A DNA stretch of 38,277 bases from DATJPY01 sp035506135 (GTDB lineage: Bacteria; Myxococcota_A; UBA9160; PR03): positions 1 through 38,277 of the forward strand of contig DATJPY010000020.1 in NCBI GenBank assembly GCA_035506135.1. The letters run 5' to 3'. The translations under genes were made by a program, and so were the position numbers. Under the pieces are notes generated by a model, which saw only the letters and a list, made by a program, of their open reading frames with translations, was not told where the DNA came from and did not search any database. Below are positions 17,825 through 26,069 of this stretch, one piece after another (position 1 is the stretch's first letter; every line of letters starts with the position of its first letter).

Positions 17825-18375
17825 CGAGCACCAGCGGGCCCGCCGGTCGCTCGACCCTCTTCCACCGCATGCTGCGCGCGTCGATCCTCGACGCGCAGAT
17901 GTACGAGGAGGTCGAGGCGGACCGCGCCGCCACCTGGCAGGCCTTCGCGGTGGTGGTCTTCTCCTCGGTGGCGGCCGGGATCGGCGGCCTCCACCAGCAC
18001 GGCTGGTCGGTGATCGGCTGGTACACCGCCGCGGCGCTGGCGGGCTGGTGGCTCTGGGCGTGGGTCACCTACCTGATCGGCACGCGCGTCCTGCCGGACG
18101 TCGAGACCCGGGCGGACTCCGGCGAGCTCCTGCGCACGATCGGCTTCTCGAGCGCGCCCGGTGCGCTCCGCATCCTGGGGCTCATCTCACCGATCGCCGG
18201 TGCCGTCTTCCTGCTGTCCACGCTCTGGATGCTGGTCGCCATGGTGATCGCGGTGCGCCAGGCGCTCGACTACCGGAGCACCGGGCGCGCCATCGCCGTC
18301 TGCGCGCTGGGCTTCCCGATCTACGCGCTGATCCTCGCGGTCTCGCTGCTGCTCCTGGGGCCGTGGCCGCTCTGA
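17821..18375 (+). CDS. YIP1-family membrane protein
   Basis: A 184-residue protein starting at GTG 17821, overlapping the previous TGA. After a polar N-terminus (SILDAQMYEEVEADRAATWQ) there are about five hydrophobic segments: AFAVVVFSSVAAGIGGL, WYTAAALAGWWLWAWVTYLI, ALRILGLISPIAG, FLLSTLWMLVAMVIAV and FPIYALILAVSLLLLG. The pattern of a first helix, then ALAGWWLWAWVTYLIGTRVLP, then GFSSAPGALRIL, fits Yip1-domain proteins. The bacterial role is unknown. Translational coupling with the START-like gene suggests they act together in the envelope. Confidence 0.75.
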   Translation: MTSTSGPAGRSTLFHRMLRASILDAQMYEEVEADRAATWQAFAVVVFSSVAAGIGGLHQHGWSVIGWYTAAALAGWWLWAWVTYLIGTRVLPDVETRADSGELLRTIGFSSAPGALRILGLISPIAGAVFLLSTLWMLVAMVIAVRQALDYRSTGRAIAVCALGFPIYALILAVSLLLLGPWPL

Positions 18376-18551
18376 GCCCGGCGCCCGGCAACAGGAGCGC
18401 CAACTGCGCAGCGCGCGGTCATGAACGCTGCCCGTTGCGCACGCCCGACGTCACGTCCGTCCGGGCCCGGCGCAGGTTCGCGCGCGGCTGCGGTGATAGA
18501 CTTCGGCCGACGAAGCACGGGAAGGGTGGCCCCGATCGCGGGGATGGCCCG

Positions 18552-19328
18552 ATGCAGAGCCGCCGCACGACAACCGCTCGCTCGCTCGTTCTGGTCTCGT
18601 TGGCCGCGGCGCTCTCCGCGCTGGTCGGCTGCGCCAGCACGCGAACCTCCCAGGGCGATCGGCTGGAGTCGGTGAACCGCCCCGTCTTCGACGTAAACCA
18701 GACGATCGACGAGGACGCCTTGGCGCCGGTGGCGCACGCCTGGATGCGGATCTGCCCGGCGGTGGTCCGCGACTCGATCTCGAACGCCTACTGGAATCTC
18801 ACCTTTCCCGACCGCTTCGTCAGCAGCGTGGGCGAGGGCTCACTCGTCAAGGCGGGCACCGAGGTCGCCCGCTTCCTGATCAACTCGACGCTCGGGATCG
18901 CGGGCTTCCTCGATCCCGCGACGGTGGCGGGCCTCGCGAAGTACGACGAGGACATCGGCAAGATGCTGGCGAAGTGGGGCGTGCCGCCGGGGCCCTACAT
19001 CGTGATCCCGATCGTCGGACCCTCGACGCCGCGCGACCTCGCGGGCGGCGTCGCCGACCTTCTGCTCAATCCCCTCACCTGGACGGGGTTTCCAGGGATG
19101 GGCGCCGGCGTGATCTTCGCGATCAACGGGCGGGCGCAGGAGGACCAGGAGATCGAGACCGCCAAGCGCGCGGCACTCGACTACTACGTCTTCGTCCGCG
19201 ACGCCTACATCGAGAAGCGCGTCACCAACCTGCGCACGGACTACGTGACCCGCGACGTCGACGGCGACTCGTCGGATCCCTACCGCGTCGACGACGGCTC
19301 GCCCACGGTGCTCGGGCCACCTCGCTGA
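18552..19328 (+). CDS. mlaA: MlaA (VacJ) family outer-membrane lipoprotein
   Basis: A 258-residue lipoprotein with a signal ending ALSALVGC. The mature part carries MlaA signatures: LESVNRPVFDVNQTID, NLTFPDRFVSS, INSTLGIAGFLDPA, WGVPPGPYIVIPIVGPSTPRD. In other bacteria MlaA works at the outer membrane with MlaFEDBC to return mislocalised phospholipids inward. No other mla gene is in the window. The ATG at 18552 is picked because the lipoprotein signal begins there. The region 18376-18551 before it has no gene that I can support. Confidence 0.92.
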   Translation: MQSRRTTTARSLVLVSLAAALSALVGCASTRTSQGDRLESVNRPVFDVNQTIDEDALAPVAHAWMRICPAVVRDSISNAYWNLTFPDRFVSSVGEGSLVKAGTEVARFLINSTLGIAGFLDPATVAGLAKYDEDIGKMLAKWGVPPGPYIVIPIVGPSTPRDLAGGVADLLLNPLTWTGFPGMGAGVIFAINGRAQEDQEIETAKRAALDYYVFVRDAYIEKRVTNLRTDYVTRDVDGDSSDPYRVDDGSPTVLGPPR

Positions 19329-19340
19329 GGCGGCGATCCC

Positions 19341-19670
19341 CTACTGCCCCAGCGTCGAGCCGCTCATGCTGCTGCCACCGAGGCTGCTGCTGCCGGAGCT
19401 CAGGCCGCTGGATCCCAGGCTCCCGCTTCCGAGCCCTCCCTGCGACGAGTTGCTCGCGCCCGCCTCGTCCTTCAGGCGGTGGGGCTTGCGGTGGTGGCGC
19501 GGGCGGTGCCGGCCGTGTTGCGACTTGCTCTGCGAGTCGTTGCTGATCGAGCCGAGGCTCGAGCCGCCGAGGCTCGAGTTGCCGGTGCTCGACTGGCCGA
19601 TGGCCACGCCCGCGCTCCCGAGCGCGACGAAGCCGGCGAGCGCGACCGCAGGGAGCCAGCGCAGCGACAT
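19341..19670 (-). CDS. Small secreted Ser/Gly-rich low-complexity protein
   Basis: A 109-residue protein with a strong GGAGGAGGG site before ATG 19670 and a signal peptide ending GVAIGQ. The mature part has three zones: Ser/Gly repeats (SSLGGSSLGSIS), a basic His/Arg/Lys patch (QHGRHRPRHHRKPHRLKDE), and a second Ser/Gly/Leu repeat zone (GSGSLGSSGLSSGSSSLGG). It is likely disordered. The basic patch might bind nucleic acid, polysaccharide or metal. No family is recognised. Four 13-bp tandem repeats lie immediately upstream in its leader. Confidence 0.65.
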   Translation of the reverse strand: MSLRWLPAVALAGFVALGSAGVAIGQSSTGNSSLGGSSLGSISNDSQSKSQHGRHRPRHHRKPHRLKDEAGASNSSQGGLGSGSLGSSGLSSGSSSLGGSSMSGSTLGQ

Positions 19671-19687
19671 CGATCCCTCCTCCCGTC

Positions 19688-19739
19688 TCTTCGTCCGGTC
19701 TGTTCGTCCGGTCTGTTCGTCCCGTCTGTTCGTCCCGTC
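19688..19739. repeat. Four tandem 13-bp repeats in a 5' leader
   Basis: Units at 19688-19700, 19701-19713, 19714-19726 and 19727-19739 read TGTTCGTCCSGTC on the plus strand, with only 1-2 base changes. They end 17 bases from the start codon of the minus-strand gene at 19670, abutting its ribosome site. A partial fifth copy merges into that site. Confidence 0.85.
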
Positions 19740-19922
19740 CTCGACGGCCGTGCCGACGGTCTCCGTCCGATGGTTCCGGCGCTCCCGTGCGCGCCTTCCC
19801 GGTTGACCGGGCCGCCGGCACCTCGGGTTACCGGAACCCGGGCCGGCCGCCCAGCCCCGCCATGACCGGGCGTCATCTCCGCGCGAGCCGGTTATCGTCC
19901 CTTGGCACTCGGAGGGAGACCG

Positions 19923-20999
19923 ATGGCGGGGTTGCCGGACCACCTGCCGATCCTCGACCGGCCCGGTGCGCGAAGGGTGCGCGAGCGGGTCTACGTCGAG
20001 CGCGAGCTCGTCGATCCCGTCGACCTGTGCGACACCGGCGGGCGGCTGAATCCCGCCGCGATCGGCTTCTCGCGCCGCCCCCTGGTGCGTGCCAACCTCA
20101 CCGGCCACTGGCCGCGCAAGAAGCGCTGGAACTTCTGGAACTGGATCGCCCCGGACTTCGTCTTCTCGGTCACGCTCGCCGACATCGACTACGCCTCGTT
20201 CTGCGCCTTCACGCTCACCGACTTCACCGACGGGGCGCACTGGACCGGAGGCTCCTACGGCCCGCCGCGCCGCTTCGCGCTGGCCGAGCAGGTCGAAGCG
20301 AGCACGGGGTTCCGGCGTGGCGCCGTCGACTACGAGAACCGGGTCGACGGCGACGACCTCGCGGTGCGCTTTCGCGGACGCGCCGGCGATGGCACCGAGA
20401 TCGCCGCCGACCTGGAGGTCCTGCGCCCGCCCGGCGCGGAGAGCCTGAACGTCGTCGTGCCGTGGAGCGACACGCGCTTCCAGTGCAACTCGAAGCACGC
20501 CGCGCTGCCATGCCGTGGAGAGGTGCGAGCTGGCGCCCGCCGCTACGCGTTCGATCCCGCCAGCGGCTTCGGCGTGCAGGACTGGGGCCGCGGCATCTGG
20601 CCCTATCGATCCTTCTGGAACTGGGGCGTCGCCACGGGAAGGGTCGACGGCGTGCTGCTCGGCGTGAACGTCGGCGCGCGATGGACCACCGGCACGGGAT
20701 CCAACGAGAACGGGATCCTGTGGAACGGTCGCCTGCACAAGATCATGGAGGACCTGCGCTGGGACTACGACCCGGTCGAGTGGCGCAAGCCGTGGCGCGT
20801 CGTGGCCGAGCACTCGGGCGCCGTTGATCTCGTGCTGCAGCCGGTCGCAGCGCACCAGCCGCGCCTGAGTCTCGGCGTCGTCGCCAGCGGCGGCGTCTGC
20901 GCCTTCGGGCGCTGGCGCGGCCTCGTGCGCTTCGAGGGCCGCGAGCTCGCCGTCGACGGGCTCGTCGGCTGGGCGGAGGAGTTCGCGCACCGCTGGTGA
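19923..20999 (+). CDS. DUF2804 family protein
   Basis: A 358-residue protein with GGAGGGAGA before the ATG. It matches DUF2804 proteins along its length: SRRPLVRANLTGHWPRKKRW near the N-terminus, WNFWNWIAPDFVFSVTLADI, and the conserved core QDWGRGIWPYRSFWNWGVA followed by TTGTGSNENGILWNGRLHKI. No signal peptide is seen. The family is probably beta-rich, like the lipocalin-type CrtC/AttH fold, and has no agreed function. It converges on the beta-helix gene, 6 bases apart. The 182-base region before it contains short inverted repeats but no gene. Confidence 0.88.
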   Translation: MAGLPDHLPILDRPGARRVRERVYVERELVDPVDLCDTGGRLNPAAIGFSRRPLVRANLTGHWPRKKRWNFWNWIAPDFVFSVTLADIDYASFCAFTLTDFTDGAHWTGGSYGPPRRFALAEQVEASTGFRRGAVDYENRVDGDDLAVRFRGRAGDGTEIAADLEVLRPPGAESLNVVVPWSDTRFQCNSKHAALPCRGEVRAGARRYAFDPASGFGVQDWGRGIWPYRSFWNWGVATGRVDGVLLGVNVGARWTTGTGSNENGILWNGRLHKIMEDLRWDYDPVEWRKPWRVVAEHSGAVDLVLQPVAAHQPRLSLGVVASGGVCAFGRWRGLVRFEGRELAVDGLVGWAEEFAHRW

Positions 21000-21005
21000 G
21001 ATGTC

Positions 21006-22733
21006 TCAGCGCCACCCGTGCCCGTGGCACCACGGATTCTTCGGCACGCCGTCGCACGGATCGTTCATCGATCGCTGCGGCGGCAGCGGAAGCATCATCA
21101 CCTGGGTGGGCTGCGGATAGCCGGGCTGCCCCGGGAGTCCCGTGCAAGGCCCGAACGCCTGCGTCAGACAGATGAGCTGCACGCCGATTGGACCGAAGAG
21201 ACTCTCGCCCTGGTTCGGCACGCCGCAGGTGCCGTGCGTCGTCTGGAGATCTGCGGGCGAACTCGTGACGCCGTTCGGGTCGGAGTTCCCGTACCAGCAG
21301 TTCCCGGGATCGTTGAGCCCGCTGATCTCGCCGAAGTCGCCGTTGGTCGCGTTGCCGAAAAAGCCGTTCTCGCTGAGGACGTTGTCGTGGATCTCGTTGC
21401 CGAAGTCGTCGAAGTAGCAGGTGGCGCCCGCAGCGGCGAGGGTGCCCAGGGGCGGCGGTTCGCCGGGCTGCGGCACGACGCCGCCCGCACAGCTCGCACT
21501 GTCCGCCGCAGGGGGCGAGAAGTCGACGTAGGGCACGAGCAGGAAGCCGTAGGAGCCGTTGTGCTCCACGCGGTTCCACGCGAAGGTCTCGAACCGGCTG
21601 CCCGACACGAACACGCCCGTACCGACCGGTGTCATGGCCGCGTCTCCCGCCGCGGGCACGTTCGGGTTGTTGTTGTCGTGGACGTAGTTGCCGACGACGT
21701 AGGTGCACAGGCCGTTTCCCATGGGCCCCGTCTCCCCGTCCGGACACTTGCCGCTCTGCGGCGACGGGCCCTCGCTGTTCTGGCTGTTGGTGGTGATCCC
21801 CGCCATGTTCTGGTCCCACTCGGAGTCGGCGATCACGAGGTGCCCGCCCGAGTTCGTGCCGGAGTAGCCCTGGGCGGAGTTCTCGGCATGGCCGTCGGCC
21901 AGCACCGCGTTGCAGTCCGGACACGCGCCGATGTAGTAGGCGGAGTCGGCCATGTTGCTCGCGTACGTATGGACGATCCGCCCCGGCCCGCGCGCGTTGC
22001 TCGCGAAGATCCCGTACTCGGCCTTCGGCTGCTCGGCGCTCTCGAAGTAGGTCGAGGTCGCCGAGAGGAACTGGCCGAAGTAGGAGCCGAGGCCGATCTG
22101 GCCCGAGTCGTATCCCCCGTCCCACCAGATCTGGTTGCCGCCTCCGCCCGAGCCGTCGAGGAAGTTGCACGCGGTGAGGTTCTCGATGCTGACCCCGTCG
22201 GCCTCGAAGACGAGGATCCCGTTGCGACCGATCGGATTGCCGCTCCAGTCGAGCGGACCGGCGTCCTGATCGCTCGGATCGGAGGAGCACTGCGCGGCGC
22301 CCGGCCGGGTGCCGTCGACGACGACCCTGTTGCGGTCCATGCCGCGCAGGTGGAGGTTGGGCGTGGAGATCGTGACGGCACCGGAGGCTGCGCCGAGCCA
22401 CGGATGCTCGCGGTCTCCCTGCTCGTGATAGTCGCCCGGCGCGACGAGGATCCAATCGCCCGGGCTCGCGGCGTCGACCGCGGCCTGGATGGTGGTGAAC
22501 TGGCCGGGGATGTCGTGGAAGGTCCCGACGCGCAAGACCCGCTTCTTCGCTTGGCCCGGAGGGAGGCACCCGTCGTGCTTCTTTGCGAGACCGGGCGGGC
22601 ATTCCGGCGGTCCGCCGCCCGACGTTCCGGCCCGTGCGCCTGCACTGAACGCGATCACCGCAACGAGGGCAACCGGGACGAGCCTCACGAATGGACCGGC
22701 CGAGGAAGCGCGAGCGAGCATTCTCCGCGTCAT
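21006..22733 (-). CDS. Secreted right-handed parallel beta-helix protein
   Basis: ATG 22733 (AAGGA 6 bases upstream) gives 575 residues with a signal peptide ending GARAG at about 36. Residues 45-64 carry the two-Cys motif (CPPGLAKK, GCLPPGQAKKR) shared with two RcnB-like proteins here. From residue 78 (FTTIQAAVDAASPGDWILVAPG) a parallel beta-helix follows, with rungs such as NGILVFEADGVSIENLTACNF, VVGNYVHDNNNPN and NEIHDNVLSENGFFGNA. This is the NosD/pectate-lyase-type fold. I see no clear catalytic motif; it could bind or process polysaccharide at the surface. The C-terminus is Pro-rich and ends HGHGWR. Confidence 0.87.
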   Translation of the reverse strand: MTRRMLARASSAGPFVRLVPVALVAVIAFSAGARAGTSGGGPPECPPGLAKKHDGCLPPGQAKKRVLRVGTFHDIPGQFTTIQAAVDAASPGDWILVAPGDYHEQGDREHPWLGAASGAVTISTPNLHLRGMDRNRVVVDGTRPGAAQCSSDPSDQDAGPLDWSGNPIGRNGILVFEADGVSIENLTACNFLDGSGGGGNQIWWDGGYDSGQIGLGSYFGQFLSATSTYFESAEQPKAEYGIFASNARGPGRIVHTYASNMADSAYYIGACPDCNAVLADGHAENSAQGYSGTNSGGHLVIADSEWDQNMAGITTNSQNSEGPSPQSGKCPDGETGPMGNGLCTYVVGNYVHDNNNPNVPAAGDAAMTPVGTGVFVSGSRFETFAWNRVEHNGSYGFLLVPYVDFSPPAADSASCAGGVVPQPGEPPPLGTLAAAGATCYFDDFGNEIHDNVLSENGFFGNATNGDFGEISGLNDPGNCWYGNSDPNGVTSSPADLQTTHGTCGVPNQGESLFGPIGVQLICLTQAFGPCTGLPGQPGYPQPTQVMMLPLPPQRSMNDPCDGVPKNPWCHGHGWR

Positions 22734-22915
22734 GGGAGTCCTTCCATCAGGGCAACATTCCAGTGAATCACCAAGGGCCGCTGGTGTCCACCCGGATTCG
22801 CACGCTGGCGCGTCGCCTCGGGATTCGGCGTACCGGGCGCCCGCGGTTTGCGCGTTCGTCGGTGCGACGGCAAGCTCGTCCGCGGCGCTCGCCATCAACC
22901 GCTCGAGGATCTCTT

Positions 22916-23512
22916 ATGCGACCCGACATCGTTCCCGGGGCCCGCTTCCCGGACTACGAGCTCTCCGATCACACGGCGAAGCGCAAGAAGCTCTCCGAGC
23001 TGCAGGGACTGCATCCCATGATCCTCGTGCTGAGCCGCGGAGGGTTCTGCCCCAAGGACCGCCGGCAGGCGGAGGGGCTCGTGCAGCTCCAGCGCGAGCT
23101 CGAGGTCGCGTACTGCAGGCTCGTCACGATCAGCACCGACAACATCGTGGAGACCAACGAGTATCGCACCGGCATCGGCGCCCACTGGCCCTTCCTCTCC
23201 GACGCGGGACGCGTCGTCCAGAAGGACCTCGACATCGCCGAGTACACCGACCCCGTCCACGACCCCATGATCCCCCACGTGATCGTCCTCGAGCCCGGTC
23301 TGGTGATCTACAAGATCTACGACGGCTACTGGTTCGTCGGCCGGCCCACGCTCGAGGAGCTCCGCCAGGATCTGCGCGCCGTCACCCGGAAGTGTCGACC
23401 GGACTGGGACATCACGACCCCGGAGCTCCGGGCCGCGTGGAAGGAGGGGCGCAAGGAGCTCTTCTATCCCTACGGCAAGAGCTACGTGCAGACGCTCGGC
23501 GAGCAGGACTAG
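22916..23512 (+). CDS. Redoxin (AhpC/TSA-like) protein with a single active-site Cys
   Basis: ATG 22916, with GAGGAT upstream, gives 198 residues. The thioredoxin-fold part begins IVPGARFPDYELSDHTAK and reaches LVLSRGGFCPKDRRQAEGL, placing one Cys (Cys45) where peroxiredoxins and thioredoxins have their nucleophile. The usual second Cys of CxxC is absent (CPKD). VTISTDNIVETNEYRTGIGAHWPFLSD and PHVIVLEPGLVIYKIYDGYW continue the fold. It probably reduces peroxides or thiols in a 1-Cys manner. It sits next to a catalase-b561 cassette. The 182 bases before it hold no gene, although its frame stays open upstream. Confidence 0.82.
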   Translation: MRPDIVPGARFPDYELSDHTAKRKKLSELQGLHPMILVLSRGGFCPKDRRQAEGLVQLQRELEVAYCRLVTISTDNIVETNEYRTGIGAHWPFLSDAGRVVQKDLDIAEYTDPVHDPMIPHVIVLEPGLVIYKIYDGYWFVGRPTLEELRQDLRAVTRKCRPDWDITTPELRAAWKEGRKELFYPYGKSYVQTLGEQD

Positions 23513-23518
23513 GACCCG

Positions 23519-24292
23519 CTAGCGCGAGAACACCACGACGACCCGATGCACCCAGATCGGGATCAGCGTCGCCCAGTAGCCCGTCATCCAGGTCAGGCCG
23601 ATCAGGCCTCCCCACGCTCGGGGATCGGTGGTCGCCTTCCTCGAGTGGATGGACCGACTCAGGCCTGCCTTCAGGGGCGTCCAGGTCGACGCCGTGTCCT
23701 TCCGGGCATCCGACCGCAGCATCCTCAGATGGAGGAGCTGCCACGGCAGATACACCGCGCCGAAGAGCAGGTTCAGGGTGACGAGGAGCTGCCCGCGACC
23801 GAGGTCGGCGACGGTCGCGCAGAGGTAGGCGCTGGCGATCGTGTTGATCGCGAAGAGGTTCGCCCATCCGAGCTCCTCGTAGAAGTAGAACGCGAGCCTG
23901 CCGGTCAGGATGGCGCCCCAGACGAAGACCTGGGAGACGACCACCTGCAGCACCATCACCCAGGAGAGCGCGTCCACCCATCCGACCCGATCGGCGTTCA
24001 GCAGCCGGATCACGTGCGAGAACTGGTAGATGTACGCCACCTCGGACAGGGTGGCGAGCAGGCGCGTCAGGAAGATCGACGAGAGGGGCGCGTCGTGGAA
24101 CACGACGTCGTCCTTGTACTGGACGGGGTAGAGGCAGCGATACGCCGACACCGCGAAGAAGATGCGGGCGGGAACCAGGATCTGCGCGCCGGCCGCCGCC
24201 GAGGACGGCGACCAGGTGTCCGCGAGGAAGTAGAGATTGAGCGGGGCCCCGAGCTTCAGGAGCCAGAAGAAGATCGTGAAGTCGCCGAGCAT
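23519..24292 (-). CDS. Polytopic membrane protein of unknown function, third gene of catalase-b561 cassette
   Basis: A 257-residue protein with about six hydrophobic segments (MLGDFTIFFWLLKLGAPLNLY; ILVPARIFFAVSAYRCLY; WVDALSWVMVLQVVVSQVFVW; LFAINTIASAYLCATVADL; LLVTLNLLFGAVYLPWQLL; a C-terminal helix LTWMTGYWATLIPIWV). I recognise no family. ATG 24292 with GAGAG upstream is used; an in-frame GTG at 24316 overlaps the cytochrome b561 stop (GTGA) and would add eight residues. The tight spacing shows it is co-transcribed with b561 and catalase and suggests it is part of the same membrane complex or its assembly. Confidence 0.75.
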   Translation of the reverse strand: MLGDFTIFFWLLKLGAPLNLYFLADTWSPSSAAAGAQILVPARIFFAVSAYRCLYPVQYKDDVVFHDAPLSSIFLTRLLATLSEVAYIYQFSHVIRLLNADRVGWVDALSWVMVLQVVVSQVFVWGAILTGRLAFYFYEELGWANLFAINTIASAYLCATVADLGRGQLLVTLNLLFGAVYLPWQLLHLRMLRSDARKDTASTWTPLKAGLSRSIHSRKATTDPRAWGGLIGLTWMTGYWATLIPIWVHRVVVVFSR

Positions 24293-24312
24293 GGCTCTCG
24301 AACGGATCGCAG

Positions 24313-24858
24313 TCACGCGCGCCACGGGAGCATCCGCCGGAGAAGCCCATCCCTCTTCACCAGCGCGTGGAACAGGACCGCCGACAGATGCGCGACGAAC
24401 GTCGCGAAGAGGATGTAGGCGAGGACCGTGTGCATGCGGCGCAGCGCCGCATACAGCCACGGGCTGTGCGGCAGGATCGGCGGGAGATGCCACGATCCCC
24501 ACAGGACGATCGGGTAGCGGGCGGCGGAAAGCATCGCCCATCCCACGAGCGGCAGGGCGAACATCAGCGCGTACAGCGCGTACTCCGACGCGGATGCGAG
24601 CCTGCGCTCGGTGGCGGACATCGTCGCAAGGAAGGGAGGCAGCGGCCCGCGCAGCCTCACCGCGAACCGCACCACCACGAGGACGAGGATCGCGATTCCA
24701 AGCGGCCTGTGAATCGACACCAGCGCGTGATAGCTCCCCAGCGACGCGACCATCGCGACACCGATGAAGAGCATCGCCACGACCATCGCCACCATCACCC
24801 AGTGCAGCAGCCGGGCCGGAAGCGTGAACTGCGCCGCCCTCTTCGGATCCGCGCTCAT
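24313..24858 (-). CDS. Cytochrome b561 (CybB type)
   Basis: A 181-residue inner-membrane di-heme cytochrome with four helices. Candidate heme ligands are His19 (PARLLHW), His44 or His50 (SYHALVSIHRPLG), His143 (RRMHTVLAY) and His157 (TFVAHLSA), with spacing like bacterial CybB. Such proteins oxidise quinol and pass electrons to periplasmic partners. The ATG overlaps the catalase stop (ATGA), so translation is coupled, and the 3' end is next to an unknown membrane protein. The likely role is electron donor to the catalase-type peroxidase; this follows from context, not direct evidence. Confidence 0.92.
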   Translation of the reverse strand: MSADPKRAAQFTLPARLLHWVMVAMVVAMLFIGVAMVASLGSYHALVSIHRPLGIAILVLVVVRFAVRLRGPLPPFLATMSATERRLASASEYALYALMFALPLVGWAMLSAARYPIVLWGSWHLPPILPHSPWLYAALRRMHTVLAYILFATFVAHLSAVLFHALVKRDGLLRRMLPWRA

Positions 24859-25964
24859 CGCCGGACCTCCTCGGGCGTCACGGCGCTCGGAGCCTTCGTC
24901 TCTCCCGCCCGCCGCCGGAACGACTCGGAGTAGGTCGCCGAGCGAGCGCTCAGCAGGGGATCATCCGACGGCTCGATGCCCGCGGGCAGCACCAGCGGAT
25001 CGTAGTTGATGTCGCGGCACGGCCCATCGTCCTCGCTCTCGATCGAATCGAGGGTCAACGTTCCCATCTCCATCTTCTCCCGGCCCGCCCACGCGATCGT
25101 CGCGTCGTTCGTCTTGTCACCGGGCTGTCCGAGCGTCGCGACGAGCCTCCACTGGAGCGGCCCGCGATGCATTCGCGCGATCAGCGCGTCGAAGAGATAG
25201 TTCACGTTCTTCGGTGCCGGGTCGGCCGGCTCCGCGGGCTCGAACGCCTGCACCGGAAGCATCGACCATCGAACCGGGATGGAGACCCCGGACGCGTTCA
25301 CGAACCGGAACGCGTTCAGGCTGTTGTACGTGTCGTTGTCGAATCCCGACGAGACCGCGCGGCGCCGGATGAGATCGATCGCGCGCGCCGACTCCGGATG
25401 CTTTGCCAGGAAGCCGGCCATCTTCGCCGGATCCGGCTTCCCGGTCCGCGGGTCGGGCTCCGACGCGACGAGCTGATCGAAGAAGCCCTCCGGGCTGTCG
25501 ACCGGGAAGACCGGGATGTCGTTCATCCCGGTCCGCCACTCCTCGCCATCCGCCAGCCGGAACTGGAGCGCCAGGCTCCGCACGTTCTGCGCCGCATCCG
25601 CCGCGAGCGGCTGGCCTCCGGCGAGGGCGAATCGCCCGACGACCGGGACCCGCCCGGGCGCGAAGACCGCGGCTCGCGAGATCACGGCGCCCTTCCCGTT
25701 GCTCTCGAAGAATCCCGTCGCGCACACACCCTTCGCATGATTGCGGCGGAAGCCGGCAGGCGGCGGAACGCCGTTCGCCCGCTCGAACGCGTCGATGAAG
25801 CGGGCCGGTGTCAGCCAGTGCGGCGAGAGCCAGCCGCCAGCGTAGGCGAACGCCATCACGACGCAGAGGATCACCGCGCCGACGCCCCCGAGCCTCACCA
25901 GCGCATGGCCCCTCGCGGACGACGCAGCTCGCGATTCGCTGGAGGCAGTCGGTTCCTTCGGCAC
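24855..25964 (-). CDS. Membrane-anchored SrpA-type catalase/peroxidase
   Basis: A 369-residue heme protein of the catalase superfamily, of the short SrpA type. A membrane helix at about 24-46 with a basic N-terminus should place the enzyme domain in the periplasm. The distal His is in FRRNHAKGV (His76), the distal Asn in MNDIPVFPV (Asn148), and a candidate proximal Tyr is in RSATYSESFRR (Tyr345). The GTG start has GAGGT upstream. It is the first gene of a three-gene cassette with cytochrome b561 and a polytopic protein. Small catalase-family proteins often act as peroxidases, so quinol-driven peroxide reduction through b561 is a reasonable model. Confidence 0.92.
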   Translation of the reverse strand: MPKEPTASSESRAASSARGHALVRLGGVGAVILCVVMAFAYAGGWLSPHWLTPARFIDAFERANGVPPPAGFRRNHAKGVCATGFFESNGKGAVISRAAVFAPGRVPVVGRFALAGGQPLAADAAQNVRSLALQFRLADGEEWRTGMNDIPVFPVDSPEGFFDQLVASEPDPRTGKPDPAKMAGFLAKHPESARAIDLIRRRAVSSGFDNDTYNSLNAFRFVNASGVSIPVRWSMLPVQAFEPAEPADPAPKNVNYLFDALIARMHRGPLQWRLVATLGQPGDKTNDATIAWAGREKMEMGTLTLDSIESEDDGPCRDINYDPLVLPAGIEPSDDPLLSARSATYSESFRRRAGETKAPSAVTPEEVRR

Positions 25965-26069
25965 ATGCGACCTCGATCGACGCCGGCCTCGAGAGCCTAT
26001 CGCGAGCCCTGGACCTCCTCGATGGCTGGTCGATCCGCGAGTGCGGTCTCAAGCTGCTAGACTGGGTTC

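Noticed and set aside
19796..19842. Short inverted repeats in the gap before the DUF2804 gene.
   Set aside because: Arms are only 5-6 bases, not followed by a T-run, and not clearly linked to either gene.
22691..22915. N-terminal extension of the redoxin gene.
   Set aside because: It overlaps the 5' region of the divergent beta-helix gene and is Arg/Ser-rich; ATG 22916 has a ribosome site and the family's N-terminus.
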